Of a stretch of 64,000 nt of DNA, positions 1-11,963 are shown piece by piece; the first letter of the stretch is position 1; each line of letters starts with the position of its first letter. The stretch lies in assembly GCA_016165875.1 (NCBI GenBank), contig JABBOT010000012.1:10440136-10504135 (forward strand), written 5' to 3'. The notes under the pieces were generated by a model. That model had not been told where the DNA came from. It made no database searches and saw only the letters and a list, made by a program, of their open reading frames with translations. The DNA comes from Acanthopleura granulata. Lineage: Eukaryota; Mollusca; Polyplacophora; Chitonida; Chitonidae. The position numbers were made by a program, and so were the translations under genes.

Positions 1-2459
1 ATTAATGACGAATTTTCTCTCTTGAAACTCAAGCAAGCTCTGAATGGGAAAAAAGACTCCACACCAGGGGAAGACGGGGTATATTACTGTGTGTTAAAAA
101 ACTTATCTGATGAATGCCTTAAAATTATGTTGTTGTTGTACAACACTACTTGGTCAAGAATCAGTCTCACTGTGTGCTGGAAAACGGCCACTGTGATACC
201 TATTGCCAAGTCAGGAAAGAATACTAAAGAGCCGGGGTCGTACCGTCCAATAGCATTAACATCAGTGCTGTGTAAAACGATGGAGACCATGGTAAACTTC
301 AGACTTGTGTGGTTCCTAACTAAAAATAATATACTTTCAGACGTCCAGAGTGTGTTTAGCAATAACCGCAGCACATCAGACCATTTAGTGCATTTAGAGT
401 CCACTATCCAAAAGTCATTTTTAAACAGAGAATCTGTCTTGGTTGTGTTCTTGGATATAGAGAAGGCATACGACATGATATGGAGAAAAGGGTTAGTCAT
501 CAATATGCAGAATATTGGTATCGGAGGTAAAATACTGGGATGAGTGAAAGGCTTTTTGTCTGAGAGCGTTATACGAGTTCGAATTGGCAAGACCTACGCA
601 AATCCAGTGAATATTGAGAATGGTAGTCCTCAGGGTAGTGTAATATCTCCCACTCTTTTCAACGTTGCTATAAATGACCTGCCCTCTCTCCTTCATCCAG
701 TGATCCCCTGTACTCTTTTTGCAGACGACAAAGCTCTTTGGTTCCAGTGCCAGGATCTGAACGCTGCAAAGTGGCACATCCAACAGGCTCTAGACGCAAT
801 AACACGATGGAGTAAGCTTTGGGGGTTCCGTTTTTCGTGTTTGAAGTCAGAGGCGGTTGTGTTCACGAAAAGGAGGATTTTACCACACATATCACTTAAG
901 CTCGGTAACACCAACATAAAGTTGTCTTCATCCTTCTGATAGGTGTCACTTTTGACACCAAATTGACCTGGCGCAAAGACATTGATAATGTTGTTCTCAC
1001 ATGCAAAAAAGTGCTTAACTTGATGAGGTCTATATCTGGGAAAAGCTGGGGAGCTGATTATAAATGCTTACTCTTAAGATATAGGTCGTTAATCCGATCC
1101 AAGCTCGATTATGGATGTGAAGCATTTGATTCGGCCTGCGATACTTTAAAATCTAGACTTGACTCTATCCAGTGTACAGCGTTACGAATTTGCACTCTAG
1201 CGATGAAAACAACTCCTTTAAATGTTCTTCAGGTCCATTGCCAGGAATGGCCCCTCTCAATTAGACGCAAACTGTGCACAGCAAAATTTGGGATGAAGTT
1301 AGAAAGCTCTCTGCATAATTCAGCCAGTTCAGTGTTTTCACCATCTTGTTATGATTCTCTCTGTAATGCCAACAAAAAGTCACAGCTTTTCAATGTTGGT
1401 GCCCAGGATATTTTGCACAGTGCTGGTGTCAATATTGGATATCTGCAGAAGGAATGTGTCCCGCCATCTCCCCATGGAAGGACCAACCACCATCTGTGTA
1501 CATGGACCTGCACTCTCCGGTCCAGAAATCAGACAGTCCTCACCATATTACTGTGATTTCTAACGAATACATAAGCAACAATTGGTCTGCATACATGCAA
1601 ATTTATACCGATGCCTCTAAGTGCCCTGCTACTGGTAAGGTTGGGGCTTCGGTTTGCTTACCAGAATTGCGATATGAAAAAGTTCTCAGACTGTTGGATA
1701 ACCTGTCTGTATATTCAGCAGAACTCTACGCAATGCTGAATGCTCTGCTCTTTCTTTTGGATGTAAGACCATTAAGAGCTGTTATATTCAGATTCTCTTA
1801 GTGCTTTACAGTCAATGACGTCATTTAAGTGGACAAAATGCTACTCTGTCCTGTACGAAGTAGTTTTTCTATCGTCCTCACTATTCTTTGCTGGCCTTGA
1901 CATTTGCTTCGCATGGATTCCTGGGCATTCTGGGGTGTCCGGTAATGAACGAACAGATAGACTAGCCAAACAAGCCCTAAGGCTGCGTTATGTCACCTCT
2001 AATATCGAACTGACCATATCCGAGGCCCTAATTGAAGTAAAGTCATTGTCATTTAAACTGTGGCAAACTAACTGGGACGCCTCAGAAATGGGCCGTTTTT
2101 ATCACTCATTTAACCCTGTTGTCAAATTTCATAACAGCCCCCCTTGTTCCTTTTCTAGCAGAAAAGCAGAAGTCCTGTGCTTCCGACTTCGGTCAGGACA
2201 TCTCCAAGTTAATAGGTACTTAAAAAGATTCAAGGCAAGAGATTCAGGTCTGTGTGGTGTTTGTCAGGCTGAGGAGACCATCCATCATGTTTTACTCCTG
2301 TGTCCGGAGTACACTGCTCAGAGACGAATCCTTTTTTCTGATCTTGAAGATCTGGGAATTATTCGCCCGACTCTGAGGACTGTGCTCTGTCCACCGAGGA
2401 ATGCAGGTTTGGTTTTCAAAGCCGTGGGGAATTATTTGTGTAGGATCCACAGATTTTAG
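1..2459 (+). mobile_element. degenerate LINE (RT + RNase H), family copy A
   Basis: 3' portion of a non-LTR retrotransposon; its 5' part, including any endonuclease, lies outside the window. Reverse transcriptase is read in 22-543 and 544-939, with finger motif YRPIALTSVLCKTMET, the catalytic box VVFLDIEKAYD, SPQGSVISP and the FADD box (TLFADDKA). A thumb-like region follows (963-1556, PLSIRRKL). RNase H follows in 1454-1801 (IYTDASKCPATG, SAELYAM) and 1815-2459 (WIPGHSGVSGNERTDRLAKQAL), then a Cys/His C-terminal segment (CGVCQAEETIHHVLLLCP). RNase H places it among the I/Jockey-like clades, but I cannot fix the clade by eye. A stop at 541 and frame changes near 940-963, 1450-1560 and 1801-1815 mean the copy is dead. 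It is clearly the same family as the minus-strand LINE at 11,964-16,695. Confidence 0.9.
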
Positions 2460-2680
2460 GCTACACCATTGTGGAAGTAGCTCTCTGTGAATTGACTATG
2501 GTTGATTAGAGCAGCCTAAATCCCTGAAACACACCCTATTGCCTTGGCGCAAATCATTCCATGGAATGGAGTCTCCATGTAAACCAATTTACGTATGTAT
2601 GTACATCTTCAGCTGGGGCTATGGTGAAAGGCAGTGAAAAGAAAATGAACAGTGCTCTCAGATACCAGGACTCAGCCACA
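2460..2680. other. LINE 3' flank, no gene
   Basis: Possible 3' UTR of LINE copy A followed by unannotated sequence. No poly(A) tail or target-site duplication could be identified. Short open frames here show no recognisable domain. Confidence 0.4.
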
Positions 2681-2682
2681 TG

Positions 2683-3283
2683 TATAGAGAAATTGTGCCT
2701 TTGTTCTGCTGTTCTTGGCGCCAGACAGAATTACAATACCTGCCCTGTGGCCAGCCAAACCACAGTAAATGCTTTCGTGAAATCTTGCACAAAGCACCCA
2801 TATTATTTAAAATGGATGGTTTTGACAAATTTTTGTTGGTTTTTGGGCGAAAACATAAAAACTATATAATGTGCAAAACTAATTCTTGCAGAATTGCAAC
2901 ATGGAGCACCAGATAGTGCGTTTAGTTCATAATTTTAAGCAGTATTTCGAAGTGACGTTATTGTTACGTAACTTCCGAGGTCAATTTCAGCCTAATTTGC
3001 ATATCAAATTTAACATGTAAGGTTAACTGAGTAGGGGCATCCACGTAGAAACAGCAAATGGAATTTCCTCCCGACAGATATACCCGTCTGTGAGAGGAAG
3101 ATTTTTTTTAAGCTTATCAATGAAATTCGAAATGGTCTCTAAATCACATGACTGGCCAATGGACACTCAACGTCAAAAGTTGCATCATATGTTCATCATC
3201 CAGACTGCAAAGTTTGAATTGTGTACCTTTAGTAGTTTGGGAGGTATTGTAATTTTACGACAATACTAAAAATAATAATAATA
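2683..3283. repeat. diverged direct repeat, unit 1
   Basis: About 600 bp matching 3,871-4,465 in the same orientation. Shared landmarks in order are GGCGCCAGACAGAAT, TTTTGACAAA, AAAACTATA, AACTAATTCTTGCAGA, GCACCAGATAGT and CATATCAAATTTAAC. Both copies end in a short (AAT)n run, as retroposed repeats often do. No protein homology was recognised. It is presumably an old dispersed element. Confidence 0.7.
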
Positions 3284-3870
3284 ATTAAAAGTTTTATCCA
3301 ACGGCGTTTCCGGGGTCAACACTATTACCTATCTACCACATCTGGTAGTCGCCTGAGAACTTCAGGGTAATGATAAGAAATCTGAAAAGATTGTGAAGGG
3401 ATGAACTGGGTTTGAGCCCATGGCTGCCATATAGAATGGGCCTACTACTAAAATGCAGCGTGGAAGGGTTTCAGCTTTCATCCTTTGCCCATAGCCCATA
3501 ATAAATAAAGAATACAGTGTATTAACGATAATCTCCATTCTCATAGTAAACTGTACTCAGCCATGTTCAGCTTTACAGCCATAACGGTTTCCTATCACGT
3601 GACCTCTAAATTTCGTGAATTTTGCTTTTTCGCACTTAGTGTAGTACATATCTGGCCCTTTGCACTCCGCAATTTCCAGCTTTAACGGTGTAACGTTGCC
3701 TCTAAATATGGTGAAAATTGCATTTTTCGAACTTTGATGGTAATTTACGAAAAAAGTATACATTGCAGGCAAAAAATAAGATCACATATCGTGATAAATT
3801 CAAAAACTTTTGGTCACGCGACAACTTCAGTAATCAGTGTATTTCTACGATTTTCACGATGATATACGGA

Positions 3871-4465
3871 GAAATTGTCCTTTTGATGCACTGCTCCCGG
3901 CGCCAGACAGAATCAAAACACCTGGCTCATACCAGCCAAACAATAGGTAGGGAGAGCCTCTTCCTTTGATCTACCGCTCCCATGTTATTTAAATGGGAGA
4001 ATTTTGACAAACCTTTGTTGGTTTCTTAGCAAAAACTTCAAAACTATAAAATGCACGAAACTAATTCTTGCAGACTTGTAATCCTGACAATATGGGGCAC
4101 CAGATAGTATGTTTGGTTAATCATTTTAAGCAATATTTAGAGATATTTTTACTTTACTTCGGAGGTTAATTACTGCCTAATTTGCAAATCAAATTTAACG
4201 TGTAAAGTGAAATGAGTACGGCCATTCGCCTAGAAACAGCAAAATAGAATTTACACCCGACGGCTTTACCCGTTTTTGAGAAGATTTTTTAAGACTGACA
4301 ATAAAATTCAATAATACAATATCACGTGACTAGCCATTGGACATTAAACGTCAAAAAGTTGCTACATCTGTTCATTATCAAAACTGCAAAATTTGGAGTC
4401 TCTGTTTTCAGCAGTTAGGGGGATATTGCAATTTTATGAGCGGACTAAAAATAATAATAATAATC
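3871..4465. repeat. diverged direct repeat, unit 2
   Basis: Second copy of the repeat at 2,683-3,283, in the same orientation, with the same landmark order and an (AAT)n end near 4,452. The sequence just upstream (3,560-3,860: CAGCTTTACAGCCATAACGG, then a CACGTGACCT-like stretch) resembles 18,060-18,110, so a longer dispersed family is likely. Confidence 0.65.
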
Positions 4466-5595
4466 CGAACGATTTAAAGAGGTGTCCCATAGGGAACCTG
4501 TGTGGACCCCTAACAATCCGAACGATTTCAGGAGGTCTCCAACAGGGAACCTATGAGGATTACTAATAATAATCCGAAAGAAACAAAAGGGATTCAAGGC
4601 TGAATGGCTTGAACCCCAATAATCTGAACGATTTCAGTAGGTGTGTCAGCCACTGGGCCTTTCAATGATATATAAATAATAAATTGTTTTACCATAAACA
4701 CTACATTACTCGTTCTTAGGCACTTGTGCCATCATTGGATAAACTCCTGTGCACATGTGTATAGTTTGATCGTTGATGGGGAGAATATCAGTAAAAAAGA
4801 ACAAAGAAACCACAGTCAACAAAACCTATCATGACAGTCGATATTGAGAGAGGGATAAAGTGCTGTACTTTCGGTTCTGTTTGTTCAGCTCTGACTATTC
4901 TCCGTTGTAATCTTCAAATTGCAACAGATGCTGGTGACAGTCCGAGATACATCAGATCAGATCTCAAAGTATGAACTGTTTTTGTAAAGCCGTTCATACA
5001 AGATCAAGTATTTGATCGCCTGCATTCAGTTACAAATTTTGGTAAAAAGCTGTCGGAGCAACAGGCATTCGGGTTAACCTGGAAAAGGATCGTGAACAGA
5101 GGTGATCGGACTCTTGGTAGTGAGGCCATTGATGAATGTTGCAGTAGACGAGTTGTTGCCGTTAGTATTCTGAGTTCCTGCAACAGATGAAAACACCCAA
5201 AGTAGGGAATTTAGAAAGGGACATCTTTGACGAGACACATTTGTACGAAGTTTTGTTGAAATTAAACAAAAACTAACAGTAATTATTATCATTTTAAAAG
5301 ACATGTTAACATATGCCATGTGAACAGACAGACAGACGGACAACCGATCATCGAAATGGAAAATCAACACTAGGATTTAAGTCTGGACTTAAACTAATTT
5401 TCACTGAAATCGGACAAACCCCATGAGAGGAGTTAGTGTTTTTAAAGATATGTTATTATATACTGGATGAACAGACAGATGGTCAAGCGATCATCGGAAT
5501 TAAAAATCGAGACTACGAATTATGTATCTTGATGTAGTCTTCACTTCAACAAAGCTTAGTTGAAATCGGACAAAAACTGTAGGAGGAATAGGAGG
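4465..5595. other. intergenic, low-information repeats
   Basis: At 4,465-4,660 the motif TCCGAACGATTT recurs about every 50-60 bp, with (AAT)n runs between. At 5,290-5,560 a segment containing GAACAGACAGA and CGATCATCG occurs twice about 140-180 bp apart, a diverged tandem duplication. No gene was recognised. Confidence 0.5.
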
Positions 5596-6486
5596 AATTT
5601 AAGATACAGCTTTTCATGCTCTGTTCATTCACCACAACATCAGTTTTGAGTGGTCTTTCACTTTGTCAGTATTTTTTGGCCGGAAGTCGAAAATAGAGTT
5701 TTTCTCGAAATAATTTCAACCTAATACCACATAGGTCTAAGTATGTAGTATCTAGTAAGTACATTGCTGAAGTCAAAAAACTTCAGACGCTTCGATAAAC
5801 TGGGCCCTGGGCATTTCCATACATGTGATTCTTTGTAACATACATGAATACAAAATGAAACCAGAGTCCAATTTAACATGTAATTTTTATGCTGGTATCA
5901 TGTTTGAACAGTTTGACCCCTTGGTTTCAATCTGGTTACCGTCTGCTTGCAAATGCATTGGCAGTTACAGCAATAGGTACACACCAGTGTGTGATATGTG
6001 TATAACCTTGTTGGAATAACGATTTGGTCTAGAGATCTTTAAATGACTAGGACCAAGTGCCAGACCTAGCATTAATATCGTATATCTACTATAATGAAGC
6101 TAAGTAAAAGTTGGAATGTAATGATATCAATCGTGAGACTGAAAAACATTATCAATGAGGACATTTATTCCATTGGATTAAACAAATTCATGTGATGTTT
6201 TGCAAACACTTGCTGCATATTCCGAGGTAAATATGTAACACAGATCCTCACACTGAAGCGTAGGAAAACAGAAGAGAGAAAGTGATTTACACAAATTTAT
6301 ACAAAAAAATGAACAGTTATGCATTTGTTCCATTAACGATAGAGATTGCTACAGTAGTTCTCTTGCTTCCTCCCCTATGGCGTGCAGTTTTAGTGCTCCC
6401 GCCACTTATACAGGGCACCGTCAAGGAAAAACCAGCGTACTGGAAATCTGTGCCTGTAACAAGTGCGACAAATATATTTGGGGAGT
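5596..6486. repeat. ~890-bp direct duplication, copy 1
   Basis: Matches 9,195-10,083 in the same orientation across the whole length. The first ~350 bp carry scattered substitutions and small indels. From about 6,030 the two copies are nearly identical, with a one-base difference in an A run near 6,303. Both contain a short open frame (NSYAFVPLTIEIATVVLLLP) with no family I recognise. Neither boundary shows an obvious terminal inverted repeat. Confidence 0.85.
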
Positions 6487-7139
6487 CATGCAGGTCTAAT
6501 ATATGTATTTGAATGTAAATTAGTTGTTTATATTCAAACATATGCATTTAATCTGAATTATGATAATATTTATGAATATATTAAAAATATAAATGTCATC
6601 AAAATCCAGAATGAACACATTTGTTAGCTGAAAAGGCCAATTCTAGTGCAAATGTATTTATTAATCATGTTTAACATCGTAGTTTATAACACTATTGCGC
6701 AAAGACATTATATACAAAGAGATAGTCCCAAGTAACCATCATACAAAATATTTTTAAATAATCTTTTCTCCTGAAAGATAAGATCAAAATAGATAGTAAA
6801 GACTACATCTGGAAATAAATTTTCACATTTTTCGTCTGATTTTGGCATCGTTTTTATGTTTTCTTCTCTTTTAATTGCTAAACAGCTGCAAGAATACTCC
6901 ATGTGTACAGTAATTATTTATTTAAACTGGGAAAGAAATAACAGAAACTTTGATGGTACATGCTTCGTTTCATTTCAATAAAGTTGAGGCTGTGGACACA
7001 GCTGAATACTCCAAAGTAAAAATAAGTTAGCATTAGGATATTTGAAAATAAGTTGAAGTAAGGGATAAATGATTAGATCAGGCATTACACACATGTGATT
7101 CTACTGTGTGATATGTGATGCTATACTAATTGGCTCATA
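6487..7139. other. AT-rich intergenic sequence
   Basis: No recognisable gene or repeat family. Open frames on the minus strand (for example 6,708-6,902) lack any domain and are treated as chance. Confidence 0.5.
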
Positions 7140-7293
7140 TTGGCTTCCTCTCCGGCCGTACGTGTGAAGGTCTGCCAGCAACTTGGATGGTCGTGGGCTC
7201 TTCCCAGCTTTCTCCCACCATATCTTTGACGGCCGTCGTAGAATTAAATTATTCGTGAGTAAAGCCCAAAATCAAATAAGTGAATAAATAAAT
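7140..7293 (+). mobile_element. tRNA-type SINE, 5'-truncated
   Basis: Sense-orientation fragment of the family seen complete at 43,138-43,391: CTTCCTCTCCGGCCGTACGT, then AAGGTCTGCCAGCAAC, a diverged middle, AAATCAAATAAGTGAATAAA and an (AATA)n tail. The tRNA-like head is missing. The sequence has diverged, so this is an old copy. Confidence 0.75.
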
Positions 7294-7499
7294 ATGCTAA
7301 TATACCTTTAGCCTCAGTGGGCAGATCATACACATGTACACAAATCATCACACTTGATAATGAAATTACAATATTGCTAAGATAAATAACGACACTATAA
7401 CCTAATGAAAACATTTTTGTAAATGGAAGTAACAATTTGAAACATGTATCAAGTATAAGCTGGCTGCTTGTTTAAGAGATTACACGGAAACATAGATAC

Positions 7500-7745
7500 G
7501 GGTTGCAAGATTATGTTTACATCGCTGAAAAAACCTTTTCACTCAGGAAAAAACCTTTAGCACGGCAAAGAACAGGCTTACAAAGTGAGGAATTGTTTAC
7601 ATCGCGGAGAAAAACCTTTTTACCGAGCAGAGAACTATTTGCACGACGGAGAAGAGTCTTACATAGCGGGGAAACGGAAGAATTGTTTACAACGTGGATA
7701 AAACCTTTTCAACACGGAAAACCCATTTCAACGTGGAGAGAACAT
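7500..7745 (+). repeat. degenerate minisatellite
   Basis: Irregular tandem units of roughly 22-30 bp built around AAAACCTTTT, GGAGAA and TTTACATCGC. The array keeps a 90-codon frame open at 7,503-7,775 that is rich in Arg and Lys. This looks like a by-product of the repeat, not a gene. Confidence 0.55.
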
Positions 7746-9194
7746 TCTTCATTGTTTTTCGAAGTTTATAGCTGAATCAACTTTGTTTATTCCTTTCCTT
7801 TTTGTGTGTTAATTTGCCTTGGAATATAGTTGGATTCTTTGTTCTTAATGATAAGATTTCACCAGAAAAAACCTATAAATTATTGGAAATTTGTGGACAA
7901 CTTTAAAACTTTTGAATGGCGTTAACAGGCCACCGTATTGTCTAGCAATACATCGATCCAGGCAGCCGTATTTATAGACTGTTGTTAGTAACTGTCACAG
8001 AATTTATGGTGCTGCAATTTACATGGTGTTAAGCCAAATCATTGTGAAAATTATGAAGACTCCGGACAGTAGATTATAAATTTTGAATCAACACTATAAT
8101 AATTACTCGGTGTATATATGACCAAACTAATGTACCCAAAGTGCTGAGAGAGTGACAAGAGTGAATAATGGGATACCTTTTCCTGCGCTGTTTCGATTCG
8201 GTCCCAAGCTGACTTGACCAGTGTTCTCTTGCACTGCGCAAGAGATACGTCATCCATTTGCCTACAAAACGTCGTCGCACATACAGGAATGAACAATAGA
8301 CTACAAACCTTTGACCCTGATTACCTTTGGCTGGAAATGTTTCCCCTGGTGATAGCATGCATAAAGGATGTGCTCGGCTGCAGAGCACAGAAAGGCATGC
8401 AAACGACTAATTAGTCGACATGGACTGTGAACGACCTCACAACAACTAGAGCGGGAAAACTTAGCCCTAAGCGCCTATATATACTTGAAGTGTTGACGAT
8501 GTAGAAATTTAGACGATTTTATTCTTTTTTACACCTTTTGTCCAGACTAGATAACATTAGTAGACATGCACACATGTTTACGGCTAATGATGACCGTTAC
8601 CAGGCGACGGCGCAAGGATTTTAGTTGCTTTCATGCAATTATTTACATTTAGTTCCTCTTGGGGTAACTTTTGGCAACCAAGGCGGTAACCAGCTGCACA
8701 GAATACTTTGTCGCACCATAGACCTACTTTGTATATATCATTTATCCTTCTATGAAGCTGGTCGTTGTATGCTGTGTTAGATCATAGAACAATAAACTGC
8801 TTTTGAAAAGAAAAAAAAAAAAAAAGCTGGAAATGGGATCCCGATAATGCTGAAGCCCTAATGGGATAAGATGTCGGCAAAATAGATGCCCTGGAATTTG
8901 AAGCTTGCCATTGGTAAGAACATTTATTACCGTTTTACCAAAGGTGAACTTCATGGACCACATTATGAACAGTGACGTATCACATCATCCTTTTAGCTGC
9001 TAAACAACCTGTGACTTTTATATTTCCACATTAAATACCGGTGTAGTGCTATATGTAACAACTCTTTAGCAACTAAAGGTATGTGTGACGTCACTGTTCT
9101 TCACCCGTTTCAATATTGTCCACCGTACAATCAAACTATTTGACTGAGCTTAATTTGGTGGAAAGAAAATCTAAAAAAAAAATCAGTGAAGGTG
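7746..9194. other. intergenic with a dispersed repeat
   Basis: 8,160-8,330 resembles 34,735-34,895: ACCTTTTCC, AGCTGACTTGACCA then AGTG, CAAAACGTC, and ACAATAGACTA then AACC. It is a dispersed repeat of unknown class. There is one perfect TGACGTCA at 9,086-9,093 and a poly-A run near 8,810-8,825. No gene was recognised. Confidence 0.5.
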
Positions 9195-10083
9195 TATTTA
9201 GATACAGTTTTTCATGCTCTGTTCACTTACCACAACATTAATTTTGGGTGGTCTTTCACTTTGTCAGTATTTTTTGGCCGGAAGTCGAAAATAGAGTTTT
9301 TCTCGAAAAAAAAATTCAATCTAATATTACATGGGACTAAGTATATAGTATTACATTGCTGATGTCAAAAAACTCCAGACGCTTAGATTAACTGGACCCT
9401 TCGTATTTCCATACATGTGATTCTTTGTAACATACATGAATACAAAATGAAACCAGAGTCCAATTTAATTTTACATGTAATTTTATGCTGGTATCATGTT
9501 TGAACAGTTTGACCCGTTGGTTTCAATCTGGTTACCGTCTGCTTGCAAATGCATTGGCAGTTACAGCAATAGGTACACACCAATGTGTGATATGTGTATA
9601 ACCTTGTTGGGATTACGATTTGATCCAGAGATCTTTAAATGACTAGGACCAAGTGCCAGACCTAGCATTAATATCGTATATCTACTATAATGAAGCTAAG
9701 TAAAAGTTGGAATGTAATGATATCAATCGTGAGACTGAAAAACATTATCAATGAGGACATTTATTCCATTGGATTAAACAAATTCATGTGATGTTTTGCA
9801 AACACTTGCTGCATATTCCGAGGTAAATATGTAACACAGATCCTCACACTGAAGCGTAGGAAAACAGAAGAGAGAAAGTGATTTACACAAATTTATACAA
9901 AAAAAATGAACAGTTATGCATTTGTTCCATTAACGATAGAGATTGCTACAGTAGTTCTCTTGCTTCCTCCCCTATGGCGTGCAGTTTTAGTGCTCCCGCC
10001 ACTTATACAGGGCACCGTCAAGGAAAAACCAGCGTACTGGAAATCTGTGCCTGTAACAAGTGCGACAAATATATTTGGGGAGT
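9195..10083. repeat. ~890-bp direct duplication, copy 2
   Basis: Partner of 5,596-6,486; the copies start about 3.6 kb apart. Near-identity over the 3' ~450 bp contrasts with a visibly diverged 5' part. That fits either recent gene conversion of the 3' part or two insertions of one element family. The similarity stops abruptly at GGGGAGT, after which the flanks are unrelated. Confidence 0.85.
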
Positions 10084-10255
10084 TAGGATGTCAGACCTCA
10101 TCCACTCGTTTGAAGCAAAAGAGAGTCCTATGATTAGAAAGTCTTTTTTGCGGTCCTGATTTGGTTGGCCATTGTTCCCTTCCCATGGATCTCCTTTTCC
10201 CTCCTCTCTATTTCAAATCATCCTATGGGTCTTCTTTGTCCTCTTCTCTGTTTCA

Positions 10256-10580
10256 ATGAAAGTAACTAAACAAGCGACAAACAATGGCGATCGAAGTAGC
10301 TAAACCAGCAACAAGTAATTGTAAACGAAGTGGCTAAACAAGTGACAAGGAATTGCAAAGGAAATGGCTAAACAAATAACAATCAATGGCAATCGAAGTG
10401 GATAAATAAGCAACTAGAAATTCCAAACGAAGTGGCTGAATGGCAAATGATCAATGGCAAACGAAGGGACTAAACAAGTAACAAGCAATGGCAATCAAAC
10501 TGGCTAAACAAGATACAAGCAATGGCAATGGAACTAGCTAAACAAGTAACAAGCAAGGACAATTGAACAACAAACTAAGA
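10256..10580 (+). repeat. ~30-35-bp tandem repeat
   Basis: About ten degenerate units based on AAGTGGCTAAACAAG, TAACAAG and CAATGGCAATC. Unit length varies between roughly 28 and 36 bp. There is no coding potential beyond short frames. Confidence 0.75.
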
Positions 10581-10794
10581 ATAGTATGTGCAATGTTAAG
10601 TGCGCGTGTGTGGAAGGAGAGGGGGGTGGGGTGGTTAGTTATGTGAAGGATTGGAAGTTTTTTATTTCGTGTTTCGTCGTTTACTTTTTCGGCGCTTCGT
10701 CGTTTATGTTTTCGGAGGCTCGTGCTGTTGGGTTAAGGGGAATAGTTGAATGTTATGTTGTGTTATTTCTGGTGGGTGCAATATAAACTAACTA

Positions 10795-11560
10795 AACTAC
10801 GGTAAATCAAGCCAATTGAGTAACAAGATAACTAAGTAACAAGACAACTAAATAACAAAGGCAACTAAAATAAGAAATCGCGGGGATGAAGAAAGAAATC
10901 GCTGAAAGGAGAAAGAAATCGCGTCAAAGAAGGGAAGGAAGTCGGGGCTAAGAAAAACAAATCAAGGCAAGGCAATTAAATAAACAAATCAATGTAAATG
11001 AAGTGAAATAAACAAATCAAGGCAATTAAATAACAAATCGCGAATCGCGACAAGTCGACAAGAAATCGAGCAACTTTGATGAGAAACTCCAACAAATCAA
11101 TTCACTGAAAGATGTATCTAAATAAACTAATGAAATAAGTAATGACACTAAAGAACTGACTAAATAAGCCAGTTTCTTAACTTGATACTTTTATCAACTA
11201 CTATACCATAAATACCAAACTATACCAAACCTAAATAAATCTACTATTTAAATAAACTAACTAAAAGAACTAAATAAACTAAAAGAACTAAATAAACTCA
11301 ATAGCAATAGAATCAAGGCAATTAAATAACAAGTCGCGACTCGCGACACGTCGATAAGAAATCGCGACAAGCTTTTTATTTTTATCAAGTACTATACCAC
11401 AAATAAACTTAATAAATGAACTATTTAAATAAACTAAAAGAACTAAGTAAACTAAAAGGACTAAATAAACTAAACAACTAAACAGACTAAGGAAATAACG
11501 AAATACCCAGGTAAACAACTGGCTTATGAACTATAACATTAAATAACATAAACAGACCGA
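10795..11560 (+). repeat. complex A-rich tandem repeats
   Basis: Interleaved simple repeats: (AACTAAATAACAAG)-like units, AGAAATCGCG units (10,870-10,930), AAATCAAGGCAATTAAAT blocks at 10,965-11,045 and 11,310-11,345, and AAATAAACTAAAAGAACT at 11,240-11,480. Blocks of different units alternate, suggesting repeated slippage and duplication. No gene was seen. Confidence 0.65.
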
Positions 11561-11963
11561 CTATCAAGTAACTAAATATCTATTTCACTCTCACTGTATC
11601 AAGGTAAACAACTGGCTTATGAACTATAAGATTAAATAACATGAACAGACTGACCATCAAACAACTAAATATCTAATATCATTGTAACTAAATACTTTAA
11701 ATACCTTAAATACTGTAATACCCTAAATATATAACACATCATCACACTTTTTACCCTTGACCAATAGCCTGTATCTCTCTGCGCGCGCGCTGCTCCTTCC
11801 GTCCTTCTGAATCGTGAGTGAGTGAGTGAAATTATGAATTTGGCGTTTTCCAAGCCCTGAAAAGGGATGATGCACGCCATGTTTTAATTGCAAGAGTAAA
11901 TCTATACTACATTACTAGAAATACCACTCAAATAAACTGGAAGAAGCTTGGGGCTACTCAAAA

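Noticed and set aside
1..2459. LINE frames joined as one intact retrotransposon protein
   Set aside because: Several frame changes and a stop at 541 are real in the given sequence; treated as a dead copy and not reconstructed.
6282..6512. 76-codon frame conserved in both 890-bp repeats as a gene
   Set aside because: Conservation is explained by recent near-identity of the whole repeat, the frame is open on both strands, and no domain is recognised.
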